DNA of 64,000 nt, from assembly GCA_020543525.1 (NCBI GenBank), contig JAHYIO010000036.1, positions 2,418,001-2,482,000 on the forward strand, given 5' to 3'. Source of the DNA: Coriolopsis trogii (Eukaryota > Basidiomycota > Agaricomycetes > Polyporales > Polyporaceae). Below the pieces are notes generated by a model. The model worked only from the letters and a program-made list of their open reading frames with translations. It was not told where the DNA came from and did not search any database. Every line of letters starts with the position of its first letter. Within the stretch, counting starts at the first letter, position 1. Made by a program: the position numbers and the translations under genes. Positions 35,417-47,493 of the stretch are shown one piece after another.

Positions 35417-38388
35417 ATGAAACGGGCGATACAAGCTAATAGACTCGCGCTCCTCGACGTTTCCTCTGGCTTCCGTCACAGCTTCTGCCGATGCAGGTCT
35501 GGCGGCGCGGCCAAGTCTCGCACCAAGCCAAAACCAGAAAACTCAGGAAAGGGAGGAAAGTCGGGCAAGGGGCAGTTGCTGCACCTACGCACGCTCGAGG
35601 CGGCCAAGGACGCACCGGTCGCTCAGGAGCTCCGCAAGATACTCTCTCCAGAAGCATGCGCCTGGATCGAGGGCAAGTCGCAGGGTGCGGCGAAGCAATT
35701 GCCGTCGCTGGTGGAGGATATGAGGGTGAGGGGACAGGCGGCGCCGTCGATGGAGAAGCTGGCGTTCGATGCGATGGAGATGGAACCCGAGGGGGACGGT
35801 TTTGCAGAGGATGCCGATACGCTCTCAGACCACGGCGAGCGTTTACAGGCAGGGACAGTGGTTGAGGTACGCAGGTACGTGGTGCCGGATCTGGGGACTC
35901 CTACAGCGTGTTTGACCGCAACTTCCACAGGAGCGAACTAGCGATGCGTGGCGTTGTACTCTACACCGTCCTTCTCGGGCGAAGGTGGCTCGTCAACACA
36001 CTGATGATTAACGGGGAAGTTTGGCAACATCACGAACACGACGTCACGTTCCAGATCCCGGATTTCGTCAGCAAAAAGGAGGCCGAGCGGTGTGGTCTCT
36101 GGTATATCATACAGAGCGAGGACGAATTTGCAGCGCGGGTTCGAGTCCTGAACGCGCTGCGCACCCTAGAAAAACGCCTCGAGTATGACTGCCATCTCAT
36201 TCCAGACATCGCGCGGAACGTGTCTCTATACGATCTCGTCGCCCACCCCGACCCTCACACATGGACTCAGGTCACCGTACTGGAAGCGGCGGAGAAGTTG
36301 CTTGGCAAGAAATCATCGGCTCTCACCAAGCAGGACCTTTTCGCCGTGCAGACGTATCTGTTCGACACGGGAGAACTATTCGTCGCCTCACAACGGCGAT
36401 TTCTGCAGAAGCCGACGTTCTGGGTTCGCCCTCGTCAAGAAGTTTCCGATATCAAGACTGTCCATCGCATGGTGCTGAACAACGAAGCTGCATTGGATTC
36501 ATTCGTCAGCAAGGCCCGAAAGCTCGTTCCGGAGGCCAGGACTCGCAGCATCGAGTCCTGGAATGAACTTCCCTCACGACAGCCCCTACCCGGTATTTCG
36601 TGGTCAAGTGACGAAAAGGCCCTCCTGCGTTTCCTCCTTGTGTCTCTGGAGAATCGGAGAATCATTCAGGTCGACCCATATGCAGTACCACTCTCGCACA
36701 TCCTCAAGAAGCTCAACATACTCGAATGTGATGAGTACGAATCTCGCTCTGCTCATCATTTCCTCATAGAGCTTGGTATGCTTGCACCCTGGGAAGATCT
36801 GGAAGATCGAGACATCCTGAAAGACTCGACAATGACCGTTGATCTCACTCCTACCGTCTCTACACCCATTCTCCCCGATCCTCTTGGTCCCACCGACCTA
36901 TATTCTCGGGATATCGTCGAGCACATTCGACATGACTTCGGTGACACCCCCGTATATGTCGTAGACGACTGGAGCGCGGAAGAGCTCGACGATGGAGTGT
37001 CTGTCGAGCGCATACCCTCCGACCCAGAGCATACTTGGATCCATGTTCACATCGCGGATCCTACCACCGTACTTCCGCCAACACACCAGGTCGCACGGCG
37101 GGCGATGACGATGATCACTTCGAGATACTACGTCAATCGTACGATACCAATGCTTCCCTACGATGCAACATTCCACCGATACAGTCTTGGCAACACGGCA
37201 GGGGAACCCAACCACACCTTAACTTTCAGCATGAAAGTAGATGGCGCGGGTGATATCGTGGACTACCGTATCCGGCCATCCATCATACGGAACGTTCGTA
37301 TTGTCCGGTACGACGAGGTCGACAAGTTTATGAATTACACTCCATTCAAGATTTTCTACCCATTCGGCCAGCCCACATTTACCTCGCAGCATTCATCGCA
37401 AGCGATCATCGACCCCGCCATGATAGAGGACTTCCGTCTGCTTGAGCAAGTCACTGGGAGACTTTCCCGGAGACGCCTTGACGATGGCGCTTTCGTCTTC
37501 GCCTTTCCCGCTCCGGAGCTAAAGATCAACCCTCGGCCGCTCTCAAGCGAACTCATGGGCACCGGTGAGCCCTCCGCCTTCCGGGGGTTCCCGCACGTCT
37601 CCTACGGCGTCCGCCTAGTCGACGAATCCGGCGCGCGGTACATGATCGCAGAGTGCATGAAAGCCGCCGGATGCGTCGCGTCGATGTTTTTCCGTGACCG
37701 CGGGATCCCTGCGCTTCGCCGCACCGTTGGTCCTCCCCGGACAGAGAGGAAAGACGGGCTGGCCGCTATCAAGAAGACTCGATTGGAAACAGGCCTCATC
37801 GACCCGTACGAGGCGATCCGCGCAGGGCTAGTCGCACCCTCTGGATCGTACGTGACCACCCCCGGGCCGCATTCACTCCTGGGCGTTCCAGACGGTGTCG
37901 GCTACATGCGTGTCACGTCCCCGCTCCGGCGATTCGGAGACATGCTCGCGCACTGGCAGATCAAGCACGCGCTGCTCGCAGAGCGGGGCGATCGCGTGTC
38001 CCCGATCCTGTTCGACGAGGACTGGCTGGTTCGGTTCGCGGAGGAGATGTCGGTGCGCGAGCTCGACGTGAAGCGCGGAGAGTCCGCCCAAGGGCAGTTC
38101 TGGACGCACACGTTCTTGCTTCGCTGGATGCACGGCCCGGGACGGGCCCAGAGGGAGGAGGACGACCCGCTCCGGATGCTTAAGGGGCGTATCGTGGAGA
38201 GCCCGAAAAAAGTCATTGCGACGCAGAACTTCCATGTGAGCGTGAATGTGGACACCCTGGGGCTCAAGGGGCGCATGTTCGTGGAAGCTGAGCAAGCGCA
38301 GGAGATGGTGATCGCCCAGGAGCTAGACGTCAAGATCGACAATGTGAGGCTGGGTTCGAACCCGCAATTGACTCTTAGTTTGCGGTAG
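35417..38388 (+). CDS. Mitochondrial RNase II-family exoribonuclease (Dss1/Cyt-4 type)
   Basis: A 3'-5' exoribonuclease of the RNB family, like yeast Dss1 of the mitochondrial degradosome and Neurospora Cyt-4. Exons are 35417-35874 and 35931-38388, joined as VEVR|RSELAMRG, giving 971 residues. The N-terminus MKRAIQANRLALLDVSSGFR has the Arg/Leu/Ser character of a mitochondrial presequence. The RNB domain spans roughly residues 470-810. The catalytic motif VVDDWSAEELDDGVSVERI has Glu where bacterial RNase II has the second Asp, as in Dss1-type enzymes. IHVHIADPTTVLPPTHQVAR, the YMRVTSPLRRFGDMLAHWQI block (RNB signature) and SYGVRLVDESGARY are further landmarks. The C-terminus lacks an obvious S1 domain. 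It likely acts in the mitochondrial matrix on mtRNA. Confidence 0.9.
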
Positions 38389-38537
38389 TGCATGGTTGTT
38401 GCCCCAATATTCTGTTGACGTATCTAGATGCTTACCATTGCATACATGATATTCACCACTACTCAACCACATCAACTGTAGCATAGTACACTATTAATTC
38501 ACGCATTGCTTATATCGTACTGGAAAGCCGTATCGTC

Positions 38538-40031
38538 TCAAGCTGTCGCGGAGGGGACGACAACCTTGCGTCCAGTGATAATTCCAGCCTTCAGTCCATT
38601 CAGAATGTCGTTCACGTTGTTCAAAGGCTCGGTCACCACAACGGGCTTCACGATTCCCTGTGATTGGAACCCAAAGCATGCATGGTTCAGATCGAACTGC
38701 GTGACATGAGCTGAGTTGACATACCTTAGCCAAGAGGTCCAAGCATACTTTCATGTCATCCAGAGTACCGTATAGAGCAGACAGAACTGATGGAGAGGTA
38801 TGAGTACACGATAGCGGATTTTCCACGTGTAGACTCGCCGTTGGTGCGCCACTCAATGAGGTCCAAGGCACTCATGGGAAGTTGATCGGCAGTGAAGCCC
38901 ACCTGAACGAGGCGACTCGTTATGATATCGACCATCTCTACCGTAACAGGCGATAACTCACGAGCACGATGACGCCACCCGGAGTTGCAAGATTTGTAAC
39001 GTCTAACTTGACCGCATCTTTTGCGAGCGTGAAGGCTAAGAGACATCAGTAGGTTCCAACTGCCAGTTAGTATGTCCTGGCAGATGAACTTACTCTCTTC
39101 GTTGCTCACAAAGTCGAGGACCACGTCCACGACAAAGGGTGGCTCCGCCGTGCTAGATAATGCGCTGGTGAGCTCGACAAGGTCGAAGGCCTTGTCGGCG
39201 CCGAGGGATAACGCGAGTTTGCGGGCTTCGGGCTTAATATCACACGCATACACCGACGCGCCGTAGCTCTTGGCAAGTTGCACTGCTTGATGACCCAATC
39301 CGCCCACCCCGAAAACGAGGACACGCTTGGTGGTTCCAGGGGATAGCTAGTGGGACGAAATCCGATGGACAGTGAGTTAAGCAGGTGTTTCACAACGTCA
39401 CAGTGTGGCTTCACTTACCTGCGCAACGTTATGCACGGCGTTGTAGACCGTGAGCAGCGAGTCGGCGGCGAGACAAGCAATCTCGGGTAGAAGGCCCCGA
39501 GGCTAATGAAATGAATGCATCCTCAGGCTTGTTGGAGAGCATCCCACATGCGTTGACTGGAAACGGGAACTCACGACCGGCACCAAGGCCACTTGATCCA
39601 CGACAACATACTCGGCGTATCCGCCATTCTTGCCGATCCCAATGCTGTTAAAGACAGGGGAGGTTGTGCTGCTAGGGTGCGCCAAGACACAGGGAACGAC
39701 GTCCCAAATCGCATACAGCTGACCCACTTCGATACCATGCACGTCGGACCCTAGTCTGTTCCAGTAACGTTCAGCAGACGTTCATGTTTGGACTTTCATT
39801 AAGGAAGACTTACTGCACGACATATCCGACGTTCTCATGTCCCAGCACGTACGTGCGCGGGTCGGGAACGATTGAGGAGAGTATGCAAGTGTCTGAGTGG
39901 CACACTCCAGCAGCGGCGACTTTGAGCAGAACTTGCTGCGGGCCAGGGGTCGGGACCGGCACGTCCTGGAGGAGGAGCTCGTGATTCCCGGGCTGGTACA
40001 CCGCAGCGCGCATGGTGGCAGTTGTAGACAT
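38538..40031 (-). CDS. Zinc-type alcohol dehydrogenase (MDR), copy 2
   Basis: A close paralogue of the plus-strand ADH at 27852-29385. The start is MSTTATMRAAVYQPGN; an upstream in-frame segment lacks a better context. AAAGVCHSDTC and VLGHENVGYVVQ give the catalytic-zinc Cys and His-Glu. The Rossmann motif is VLVFGVGGLGHQAVQLAKSY followed by ACDIKPEARKLALSLGA. The C-terminus reads YGTLDDMKVCLDLLAKGIVK ... GRKVVVPSATA. The first intron falls at the same codon as in copy 1, directly after GHENVGY(A/V)V, which supports duplication. As in copy 1, the four-Cys structural-zinc lobe is missing or hidden by splicing. The substrate is unknown. It converges on the Dss1-type gene with about 150 bp between stops. 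Confidence 0.9.
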
Positions 40032-40818
40032 TGCTAGGAGCAAAAGTAGAGGCAAGGTGTTGTAAGAGTACTGAGTCTAGCAGGAATCTCTCAGTGTGGT
40101 ACTGTATATTCACCTGAGCAGTACTTATACCTGAGCCAACGCGATGTCCTGCCGCGCGACTCATGTGAAACAGGAGTGTGACATCATGCGCATGAATGTG
40201 CGCGGCCTGGATGTATCCTCGACGAGCGTAGCAGGAGTCCCAAAAGGACAGTGCGATCGCGCTGGCAGAACAGCCCTCCGGAGGTTATAGACTCGTAGCA
40301 CGCGATAAAGCTCCTGAGTAACTGAAGCATGAGCTACACATCCCTGTCTGAGTTTATACATCACATGAAACATACCCCTTTCGCAGCCCGACGCATCGCA
40401 GAGTTCATCACGAGACCTTTGCGTCGCGGTTGGGCGTCGGCGTTGGACATGCGTATTGTCCTCAGAGCGTCCACTCACAACAGGGTAAGAATCGGTGGCA
40501 TCTGTTGCAACTTGCTGTTGTCACATGCTGATGAGAGGCTTTGTAAATCACACGCATCATTCATCACGCATGCGTCCGTCGCGTCCCGTTGAACACGATG
40601 GTACTGATGAGCCTACGCTGGCCAAGTTTAACAATTAACCACTGCCGATAGAAAGACATACCTCAATAGTCCTCAACAATATCCTCGTTCCAACAGAATA
40701 ATCACCCGAGGTATGCAATACTGCTCTATTAGATGGGTGCAACAAATGCTACAGTACTTGGACGTCACAATCGTCAACAGACGTCATCTACCTAAGTAAC
40801 CAAACCCTCTCAGATCCC
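40032..40818. other. Intergenic region, ADH copy 2 / CYP51
   Basis: The left part should be the promoter of ADH copy 2 and the right part the 3' flank of CYP51, both on the minus strand. Short ORFs here show no motifs. Confidence 0.45.
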
Positions 40819-42796
40819 TCAGTCGAACTTCCTCCGACGGTACATAATCTGGCACGGCATCGGTTGCACCATCATGGACTGCAATCACAACGACGAACTG
40901 TCAGCAACCGAGCACGAGATGTGCAAAAATGTGAAGGCAACGTACAGAGTAATCAGATTTGGGGAAGTCGCCCTCGAGACGGAACTCCATCCGCCGGACA
41001 AGCGCAACGATAACCGTGCTGATCTGAAGGTACGCAAACTGCAAACCGAAACTGTCGTCAGGACCACGTTCACCTCCAACCAAGTCGTAGCGGATCTCTC
41101 ACCTGCTCCCCGATGCACCGATGACGACCCGCACCGAACGGCAGGTACGGGCTGACCGTGCCCTTGCTCACAAGACCAAACCCAAAGTCGACCTTCTCAC
41201 CCTCGTTGTACTGCTTGTTCGCCTGGCGCGCGACACCCTTCTCGTCGTACCACCGGAGCGGCTCCCACGTCTCCGAGTTCTCCCACACGGTAGGGTCGAG
41301 TTGGCTGACGATCGGCGCAGCGAGGACGATATCCCCCTTGGGCACGACGTATGTCACGTCCTCGGAGGGCGATGCGAGAGTGGCGGGGACAGGGATGTCA
41401 GTGTGGGCCTTGCGCATGATGCTGTGGATTGGGGGATGGAGACGAAGAGTCTCACGGACGACGGCATCGAGGACCTTGAGCTCACGAATGTCGTCGTAGG
41501 TCATGTCGCGAAGGCCGCCGTCAGGGGTCCCGAAGTGCTGGTATTGCTCTTTGATGAGTGCATCCTGGATGTCCGGGCGGGCTGCGAGGTGGAGCATAGT
41601 CCATGCGAGCGAGGAGGAGCTGGTGTGCTGGCCTGCCATGAGCAACGCGATGAGGATATGCGCGATCTCGTGGTCAGGAAGTTGAGTGCCGTCGCGGTAG
41701 CGCTGCTGCATCAAGGAACTCATGACGTCGTCTTCGTGAGGCTGCAGGAGTCTATGAGCTATGACAAAACGTTATAGAGAACGCAAACTCTCACCTCCTC
41801 GGGATGTGCGCGACGACGGGAAATGAGGCTCTGGTAGAATGTACTCATCGTCTTGTGAGCGGCATCTCTCTTGCGGTAGCTAGGGAGGGGCAAGCCAGGG
41901 ACCATCCAGTGGAGAGGAGTGAAACCATGATCAAGGTCCGAGTACACTTGGGCGTAGTCCTTAGTCAAACCGTCACGGATCTCCTTTCCTTGGAGCGTAC
42001 GCGAGGCAGTCAGGATGGTCATCTCAGAGAAGGTCTTGAGGACGGGGAATGCGCCCCATTCGTTGATGTCATTCATCTGGTAGACACGGAACGAGGAGTC
42101 GGAGTTCACGTAGTCCCGAATCTCGTCCTCGATCATGCCGACGTATGCGCGGAACTTGTCAATGGTGAGAGAGACCTTGACGAACTTCTTCTGTTCCATG
42201 AGCTTCTCGTTCGGGCAGTCGTAGACGACATCCTTGCCAAAGACAGGCGTCGTGAGAGGCTAGGCGGGCTAGTCAGTTTGGAGACGCGACGAAAGGCACA
42301 GCGTGGCGCACCGAGTAGACATCCTCCGCAGCAAGTTGTGTGTGCTTGCCTCCCAGCACGTAGTCGTTGCCTTGCGTGCCCAGCGTAACGGTGACGCGGC
42401 GCCCCAAAAGCATGAACGTAAAGCAATTTCCATACTATGGACGACGCGTGAACAGAGATTCTTCACGAGACGACGAGCGAACGTACCTTCTCCCGGCAAT
42501 CCCGGAAGAAACCTACGGGATCACGACCGTATGCAGGTGCTGAGCCGAGGTAGGGTATCCAGTGCCAGACTAGGGGCGGGGTCGACTTGGAGCGGGGTAT
42601 CTTTTGCGTAGCGTTTGCATGCGTTGCGCCGTGTAGAGCGAGGAGAGAAACTCACCAGCTGCCACAACGCATTGAGGACGATGGAGAGCAAAGGGACGTT
42701 AACGAGAGCAAGGAGCAGCAGACGGGGTGTCGCTGGCCATTCGAGCTCAGAGAGAGTAGCCTTCCAAGGCTCGGAGAAGGTCGCGTTTGCGGACAT
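40819..42796 (-). CDS. ERG11: Lanosterol 14-alpha demethylase (CYP51)
   Basis: The cytochrome P450 that removes the 14-alpha methyl group of lanosterol or eburicol in ergosterol synthesis; the azole target. An N-terminal anchor starts MSANATFSEPWKATL and contains LLLLALVNVPLLSIVLNALW. CYP51 landmarks are PVFGKDVVYDCPNEKLMEQK with the Tyr equivalent to yeast/Candida Tyr132 region, LLMAGQHTSSSSLAWTMLHL (I-helix AGxHTS), the ExxR in VVRETLRLHPPIHSIMRKAH, and the haem-binding loop PYLPFGAGRHRCIGEQ. Splicing then gives FAYLQISTVIVALVRRME, and the protein ends CQIMYRRRKFD. All P450 catalytic motifs are intact. It is ER membrane-bound by family. About five introns. Expression is expected to respond to sterol levels, but I did not identify a sterol regulatory element. 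Confidence 0.96.
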
Positions 42797-44566
42797 CGTG
42801 AGCGTAGAGCTCGAGCGAGTCGCTGGGCACAAAGACGATGAGGGGAGGAGGACCGAGGACTGTCAGAGCTGGAGCCAGTGGGGAGAGGGAGATATACAAT
42901 TTATTCGCCCGCCCATCGAACGATTCCCACTTCCCGAATCCGGCACTCGCTTCTCCTCATTTGGATCCAGGTCTCTCTAGTCGCTCGCCGCCCCCCTTCG
43001 AGACCTACTTCCACCCACTCTCCTCAGCACTCGTCCTGCACATCGTCTCATTATTGTCGCATGTATCTGCGCCCAACACGTCGGCCGCCAGCTCGGGGCC
43101 CGTGTCGTATTCAATAACAGCCTATATTTGTCTGGTTGCTGACGTGGTCGATGCGCGTCTCTCATTCGTCCTTCTCACCGTCGTGGACTTGCCGACCTAC
43201 GTTTCCCTGCCAGCTTCTCTGTATAGCCCAGGACTTTCACAAGGCTCATTGACTGGAGTATGGTTTCAATCCTTGGAACGCTTAGTACACTCCGACATGT
43301 GGCGAACGCTGAGGTATACGTTCGCGCGGTGACACGGTCACGTTGAGTACGACTCCAACATTATGCTTAGCGTATATGTAGAAGCGCTTGTCATCGTTAG
43401 CTGTATGTACACGAAATGAATGCACGATAGGAGTAACGGAAAACCTGCCGACAAATCTGGCACATAACCACACCTGAGCCTGCTCTATGCCGGCCTGGGT
43501 GACATCATTAGCATTCTCCACTCGTTGTTTAAATTTGCATCCTGCCGTGTTATACACAGAGTCACAGACAGTTAAGCCGATGGTCAACATGATGTAGCAC
43601 TACGGTCGTTCGCGCCGGGTGCTTCTTGGTTGTATACAAGGGGACGGCTCACCCGCAACTGTTAGACTGCGTTGAAGTGCAGGCAAAGCCTCCTTTGCCA
43701 GGGTCACGAAATCAGCGACATCGCCAGCTACGTTGATGATGGCGGTGCGTCTGCCCGGGAGGCATTGCGCAGGTGCATTGCCTGTACCATTATGTATAGT
43801 CCCGAAAGGCGGAGAGAAGACCGACTTCCTGGAAGCCTGGTAGAAGGATTGCGTGAGGCCAATCAAGGCTCCGTGTTGAGTCGTTGAAATAGAGGTTAAC
43901 GTGGCTGGCTTCTGCAGAGGAAGCCTCCGCCGGGCAGATCATGTCCTCTGACACGTCTGCAGGACCCTCCAAATTAGAACAGCTTCGTACTTCGTAAATG
44001 TCACAGAATGTGCGGAGATCGGCCGCCTCCTTGCATAGTGTCGAAGACCTTCTATACCTATGACATATGCGAACGTCACAGATTGATATGAAACAGATAA
44101 AATGACCTTGCACGTCTATTGTGTTGGTGAAACAAGGCGGCGCAGCTCGCAAGAGTCCAGACACGAGATTGGCCGCCGAGTGGAGGCTAAGTTTTCTGTA
44201 CAGCGCATATACACATCGTGGAAAGGTGTCCCACACCTCACCACCTATGTTACTGGAGGCAGTGTGAACCGAAGTAAGTACACTAATCACATCGGAGGAA
44301 ACATATGCCTGTGTAACTCACCTTACAGCCTAAGCGACTTGCGCGGTCGCACCATTTACTGTCAGTACAAGCAGCGTAACGCAGGATAGCTGTCTTCAAC
44401 TAGGACTAGATTGGCGTATGAGGAGGGCGACACTTGAGCATCTGGATGCAACTCCGATTGCAAGACCATGGTGGGGCAGTGGCAAGATTCGGAAGCGCTG
44501 GTGCCGCCGCCCGCTTCACGCAGCATGCGGCACAGCGCTCCGTCCCTTCATACTCAACCACTCGCC
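42797..44566. other. Long intergenic region between CYP51 and VMA9
   Basis: The left end should be the CYP51 promoter. In the middle, minus-strand frames at 43282-43590, 43600-43866 and 43790-44290 are each open but unrecognised. The frame at 43600-43866 includes AIINVAGDVADFVTLAKEAL, which vaguely resembles helical N-terminal segments of fungal NLR-like proteins. Codon use there lacks the GC3 bias of real genes nearby. I treat these as possible remnants only. Confidence 0.35.
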
Positions 44567-44889
44567 ATGTCGTCCTCTCTCCCCACACTCTTTATTCTCG
44601 CAATCGTGGTTGGTCTCGGGACCGCCGCCTGGTTTTCCACGCCCAAGGGTCCCAATCAGACGTGCGGTTCTGCTCCCCGTCAGGCTTCAGTAGGGATATT
44701 GACTATTGGTCATTACAGGCTCATCCGGACCAGCGTGCTTCTGACCCTGGCATGCTGCTACCTCATGTGGATGGTTACCTATCTTGCGCAAGTACACCCA
44801 TTGGAGAGTGAGTATTGCCATGGTACAGTTTTTGAGCATATCACTGATGCGCGGTACCAGGTCCAAGGCGATCCCTTGTGGAGGAGTAA
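44567..44889 (+). CDS. VMA9: V-type proton ATPase subunit e
   Basis: The small hydrophobic subunit e of the membrane V0 sector of the vacuolar proton pump, needed for its assembly in the ER. Three exons (44567-44661, 44719-44807, 44861-44889) total exactly 71 codons, for 70 residues. The start is MSSSLPTLFILAIVVGLGTA, the first transmembrane helix. The first junction gives PKGPNQTLIRTSVLLTLACC, and YLMWMVTYLAQVHPLE is the second helix. The second junction gives SPRRSLVEE, matching the PRRS-type tail of human subunit e1. Length, helix placement and the PKGxNQ and LACCYLMW blocks agree with the family (yeast about 73 residues). It is too short and too split to appear as a clear single frame. 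It converges on the HEN1 gene. Confidence 0.93.
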
Positions 44890-45474
44890 TGGGGGCGGGA
44901 GACTCTTGCTGGACCTCGCATATATTTTCGGTCTTACGGTGCGTAGGCAGCTCCCAACATTATCCTGTTTCCTCTGACGTTGTATTGCACTGGCCAGGAC
45001 TACTACTGTAGAATATCACATACATGGCGCCTGTTGTCACGTCCATGTTTATATCCATTGCTTTCGCACAAGTGAGCCATTACCCCTATGAAAGTACACC
45101 GAACCGTCAATCGCTGTCCTGCAAATTTCATGATACCTCCCAAGCGGCGTTTGGGGGTATTGAAGTCGAGCGTTCCCATACTAGGTGTATTTTGTCCTCG
45201 TTCACAATCCCTTCGCGTGCACCATCACCCCTGCAATTGTACAGGAAGGTCATCGTATCCGTCATATGCCCGGTATGTCATCATTCATCTCCAATATATG
45301 ACCATGGACGTAGTGGGTAAGTGAGATATGGTGTTCAAGGATCACGTGTCGGAAGTCCAATGGTGGGGGGCCAAACAGCATAGCTATTCTGTAGCCGCAT
45401 GCAGTGGCGGTATGGACTAATGCGTATCGAAAACGAACTGCAGGGTTCATTACAATCCAGGAGTCTGTGCGAGG
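44890..45474. other. Convergent 3' spacer, VMA9 / HEN1
   Basis: No gene was recognised. This is the 3' flank of two converging genes; small frames here lack motifs. Confidence 0.45.
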
Positions 45475-47147
45475 TCAGGTCCAGTCACACTGTGGAACAC
45501 CCCATGCTGAAGATACTCCGTCCCCAAAGACCTTATTTTCCTCACCCCACCTCCCCTCGAGTTCTCCCCATGCCATGTCCCCTGTATCTCTCGCTGCTAT
45601 CGACCCCCAACCTCCTACTACTTTATCCTCCTCGTTGTCCTCATTCTCATTCTCATTCTCATTCTCACCCCTCACAGCGATATCATCGTCCTCATCATTC
45701 CCGTCCCATGGGTCTTCGGCCTCGTCGACCTCAGGCGGCGTCTCTGTCTGCGACTCCGCCGGTATGAGGTGATGAAGTCCTGGGTCGAGCTGGACGAGCC
45801 ACTCCTCCCTCCTGCTCAAGCCCCTCAAGCCCTTCTCGAGCCCCAACCCCGCACGGACTTGTATCGCGTGCACGAGCCAGTCGATCCAGCCTCCGCATGC
45901 CGCCTCGACCTCCCGCTCGAACCACATCTCAGTCAAGGGCACAGCCGTCTCGCGGAAGGACACCAGCTTGGACAGCACCAGATCCCCAACAACGTCCATT
46001 GGCTGCGGTCGGCGCGCATCTGCGCGCGCGAGATGTCGGTGTGTCGCTAGCAGTCGATGCTCGCCCGTCCTCTGCCCGCCCTCAGTATGCACCTCTTCCC
46101 ATCTCCGCGCCCGCTCTTCGGCCGCCTCGACGCCCTCGCGGCGCCTGAACGCAGCGACCTGGCTCGCGAACCCAAGCTCGTCATCCCTTCCCCATTCGTC
46201 GTCCTCGGCCGCTTTCCCGACGCCGCCAAAATCGACGACGTCGTATCCCCACGCGGCGCCCACCGCCTCGCACCACTCGCGGAACTCGGCGACCGTCCAC
46301 TCGAACTTGTGGTCCGAGTGCCGGAAGATGCGCGACGTGCGCGCGGTCGGGTCGGGCCACCCGCGTCGTGCCTCGCGGGGAGCGTCGGGGGCGGTGAAGC
46401 GCGCGTTGAACGTGTACGAGGGGGTGGTGATGAGCAACAGTTGGGGGTGGTACGCGCCCAGAACGACGGGCCCGAATCGATCGAGGATGTGCTCCGGTAG
46501 ATGTTCGATGCTGCGGCGTTCAATACAGCGTCAGTGTCCAAAATCAAGCGAACACTCGTGTAAATCGGGAACGAGACGAACGTACACTTCAGTCGCCACT
46601 ATGCACTCGGTGTCGACGAACGCGGGGTTGAAGTGCTCGAGACCGCCCTCCCAGATGTTGACCTCCAGGGGCTCCCAGCGTGTGGGCGGCCTACACCACG
46701 GCGGGACGCTATCATCCTGGACGGGCGGCGGTTCGGTAGCCTGCGTCGTCTGTTCCAAGTCTTCTTTGCAAATGTCCAGTCCTGCGATCTTGGTAGGGTG
46801 TAAGATACCATAGTGAAGCTCTGCCAGCACCTCCGCCTCAGTGGGAGACAATGTCGTGGCCGATAAGACATCATGGGGAGGTGCCTGCAGCCAAGGCGCA
46901 GGATTACACAGGCAGGACAAGAGCTCTCCTTCTGCGCATCCGATGTCTAGTATCTAAGTACGAGAGACATGAAGGTCAATTGCGATCGGTTTGCTTCACT
47001 TCAGCAATGCAATGATCATAGCTCAATTGAGCTTACCTCTTTGACGTTCTCACGCCGCATAATATCGAACACCCATCCTCTGCGCTGCAGGTATAGCGGA
47101 GGGTTGAAAGTAACTGAGAGTTCTGACAATTCGTCATCCTTGGACAT
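45475..47147 (-). CDS. HEN1-type small-RNA 2'-O-methyltransferase
   Basis: A homologue of HEN1/HENMT1, which adds a 2'-O-methyl group to the 3' end of small RNAs. The start is MSKDDELSELSVTFNPPLYL, with FNPPLYLQRRGWVFD matching the FxPPL-QR entry of HENMT1. The SAM site is ILDIGCAEGELLSCL. An intron ends with GT at the codon pair ATE|V, producing EVIEHLPEHILDRFG, the ExxEH metal-binding motif of HEN1. ITTPSYTFN and SDHKFEWTVAEFREW follow, the latter with the third metal-site His. Unlike plant HEN1 there is no N-terminal RNA-binding region; it is the short animal/bacterial-like form. The C-terminal ~120 residues are acidic, with a GENENENENED run encoded by a hexanucleotide repeat. An intron follows RRENVKE near 47040. 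Confidence 0.91.
45641..45666. repeat. CATTCT hexanucleotide microsatellite
   Basis: Four perfect tandem copies of CATTCT on the plus strand, inside the last exon of the HEN1-type gene. On the coding strand it encodes alternating Glu-Asn. Length variation would change the acidic tail without a frameshift. Confidence 0.9.
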
Positions 47148-47493
47148 GATGGTTCAGACGATACCGAGAGATGAGCTGTCAACATGTCAAGCTTGGCCTC
47201 TTGTACATTCAAGGGGCGCGGTGGTTTACGTCGATTGCCCGAGCACATGTAGCATCGGCTGCGTACCGCGGCAAGTTGTGCTACGTACGCCTCAGTTCAC
47301 GCTTCCCAGTCAACTTCAGGTACCGCAGCATTCAAGCAAACCATTCTGTGAGGAGAAGTTCCGTATGCTGCAGGGCAGAATGACATCATGAAAGCTATCG
47401 ACACAGTAGAGGTACAGAGACAGCATCGTAAAGCAACTTTTGAGCGGATCATGGAGCCATACATCATCGCCAGCACACTCAATCATGGACGAC
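47148..47493. other. Spacer between HEN1 and RPP0 genes
   Basis: This holds the HEN1 promoter and the 3' flank of RPP0, both on the minus strand. No other feature was recognised. Confidence 0.5.
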
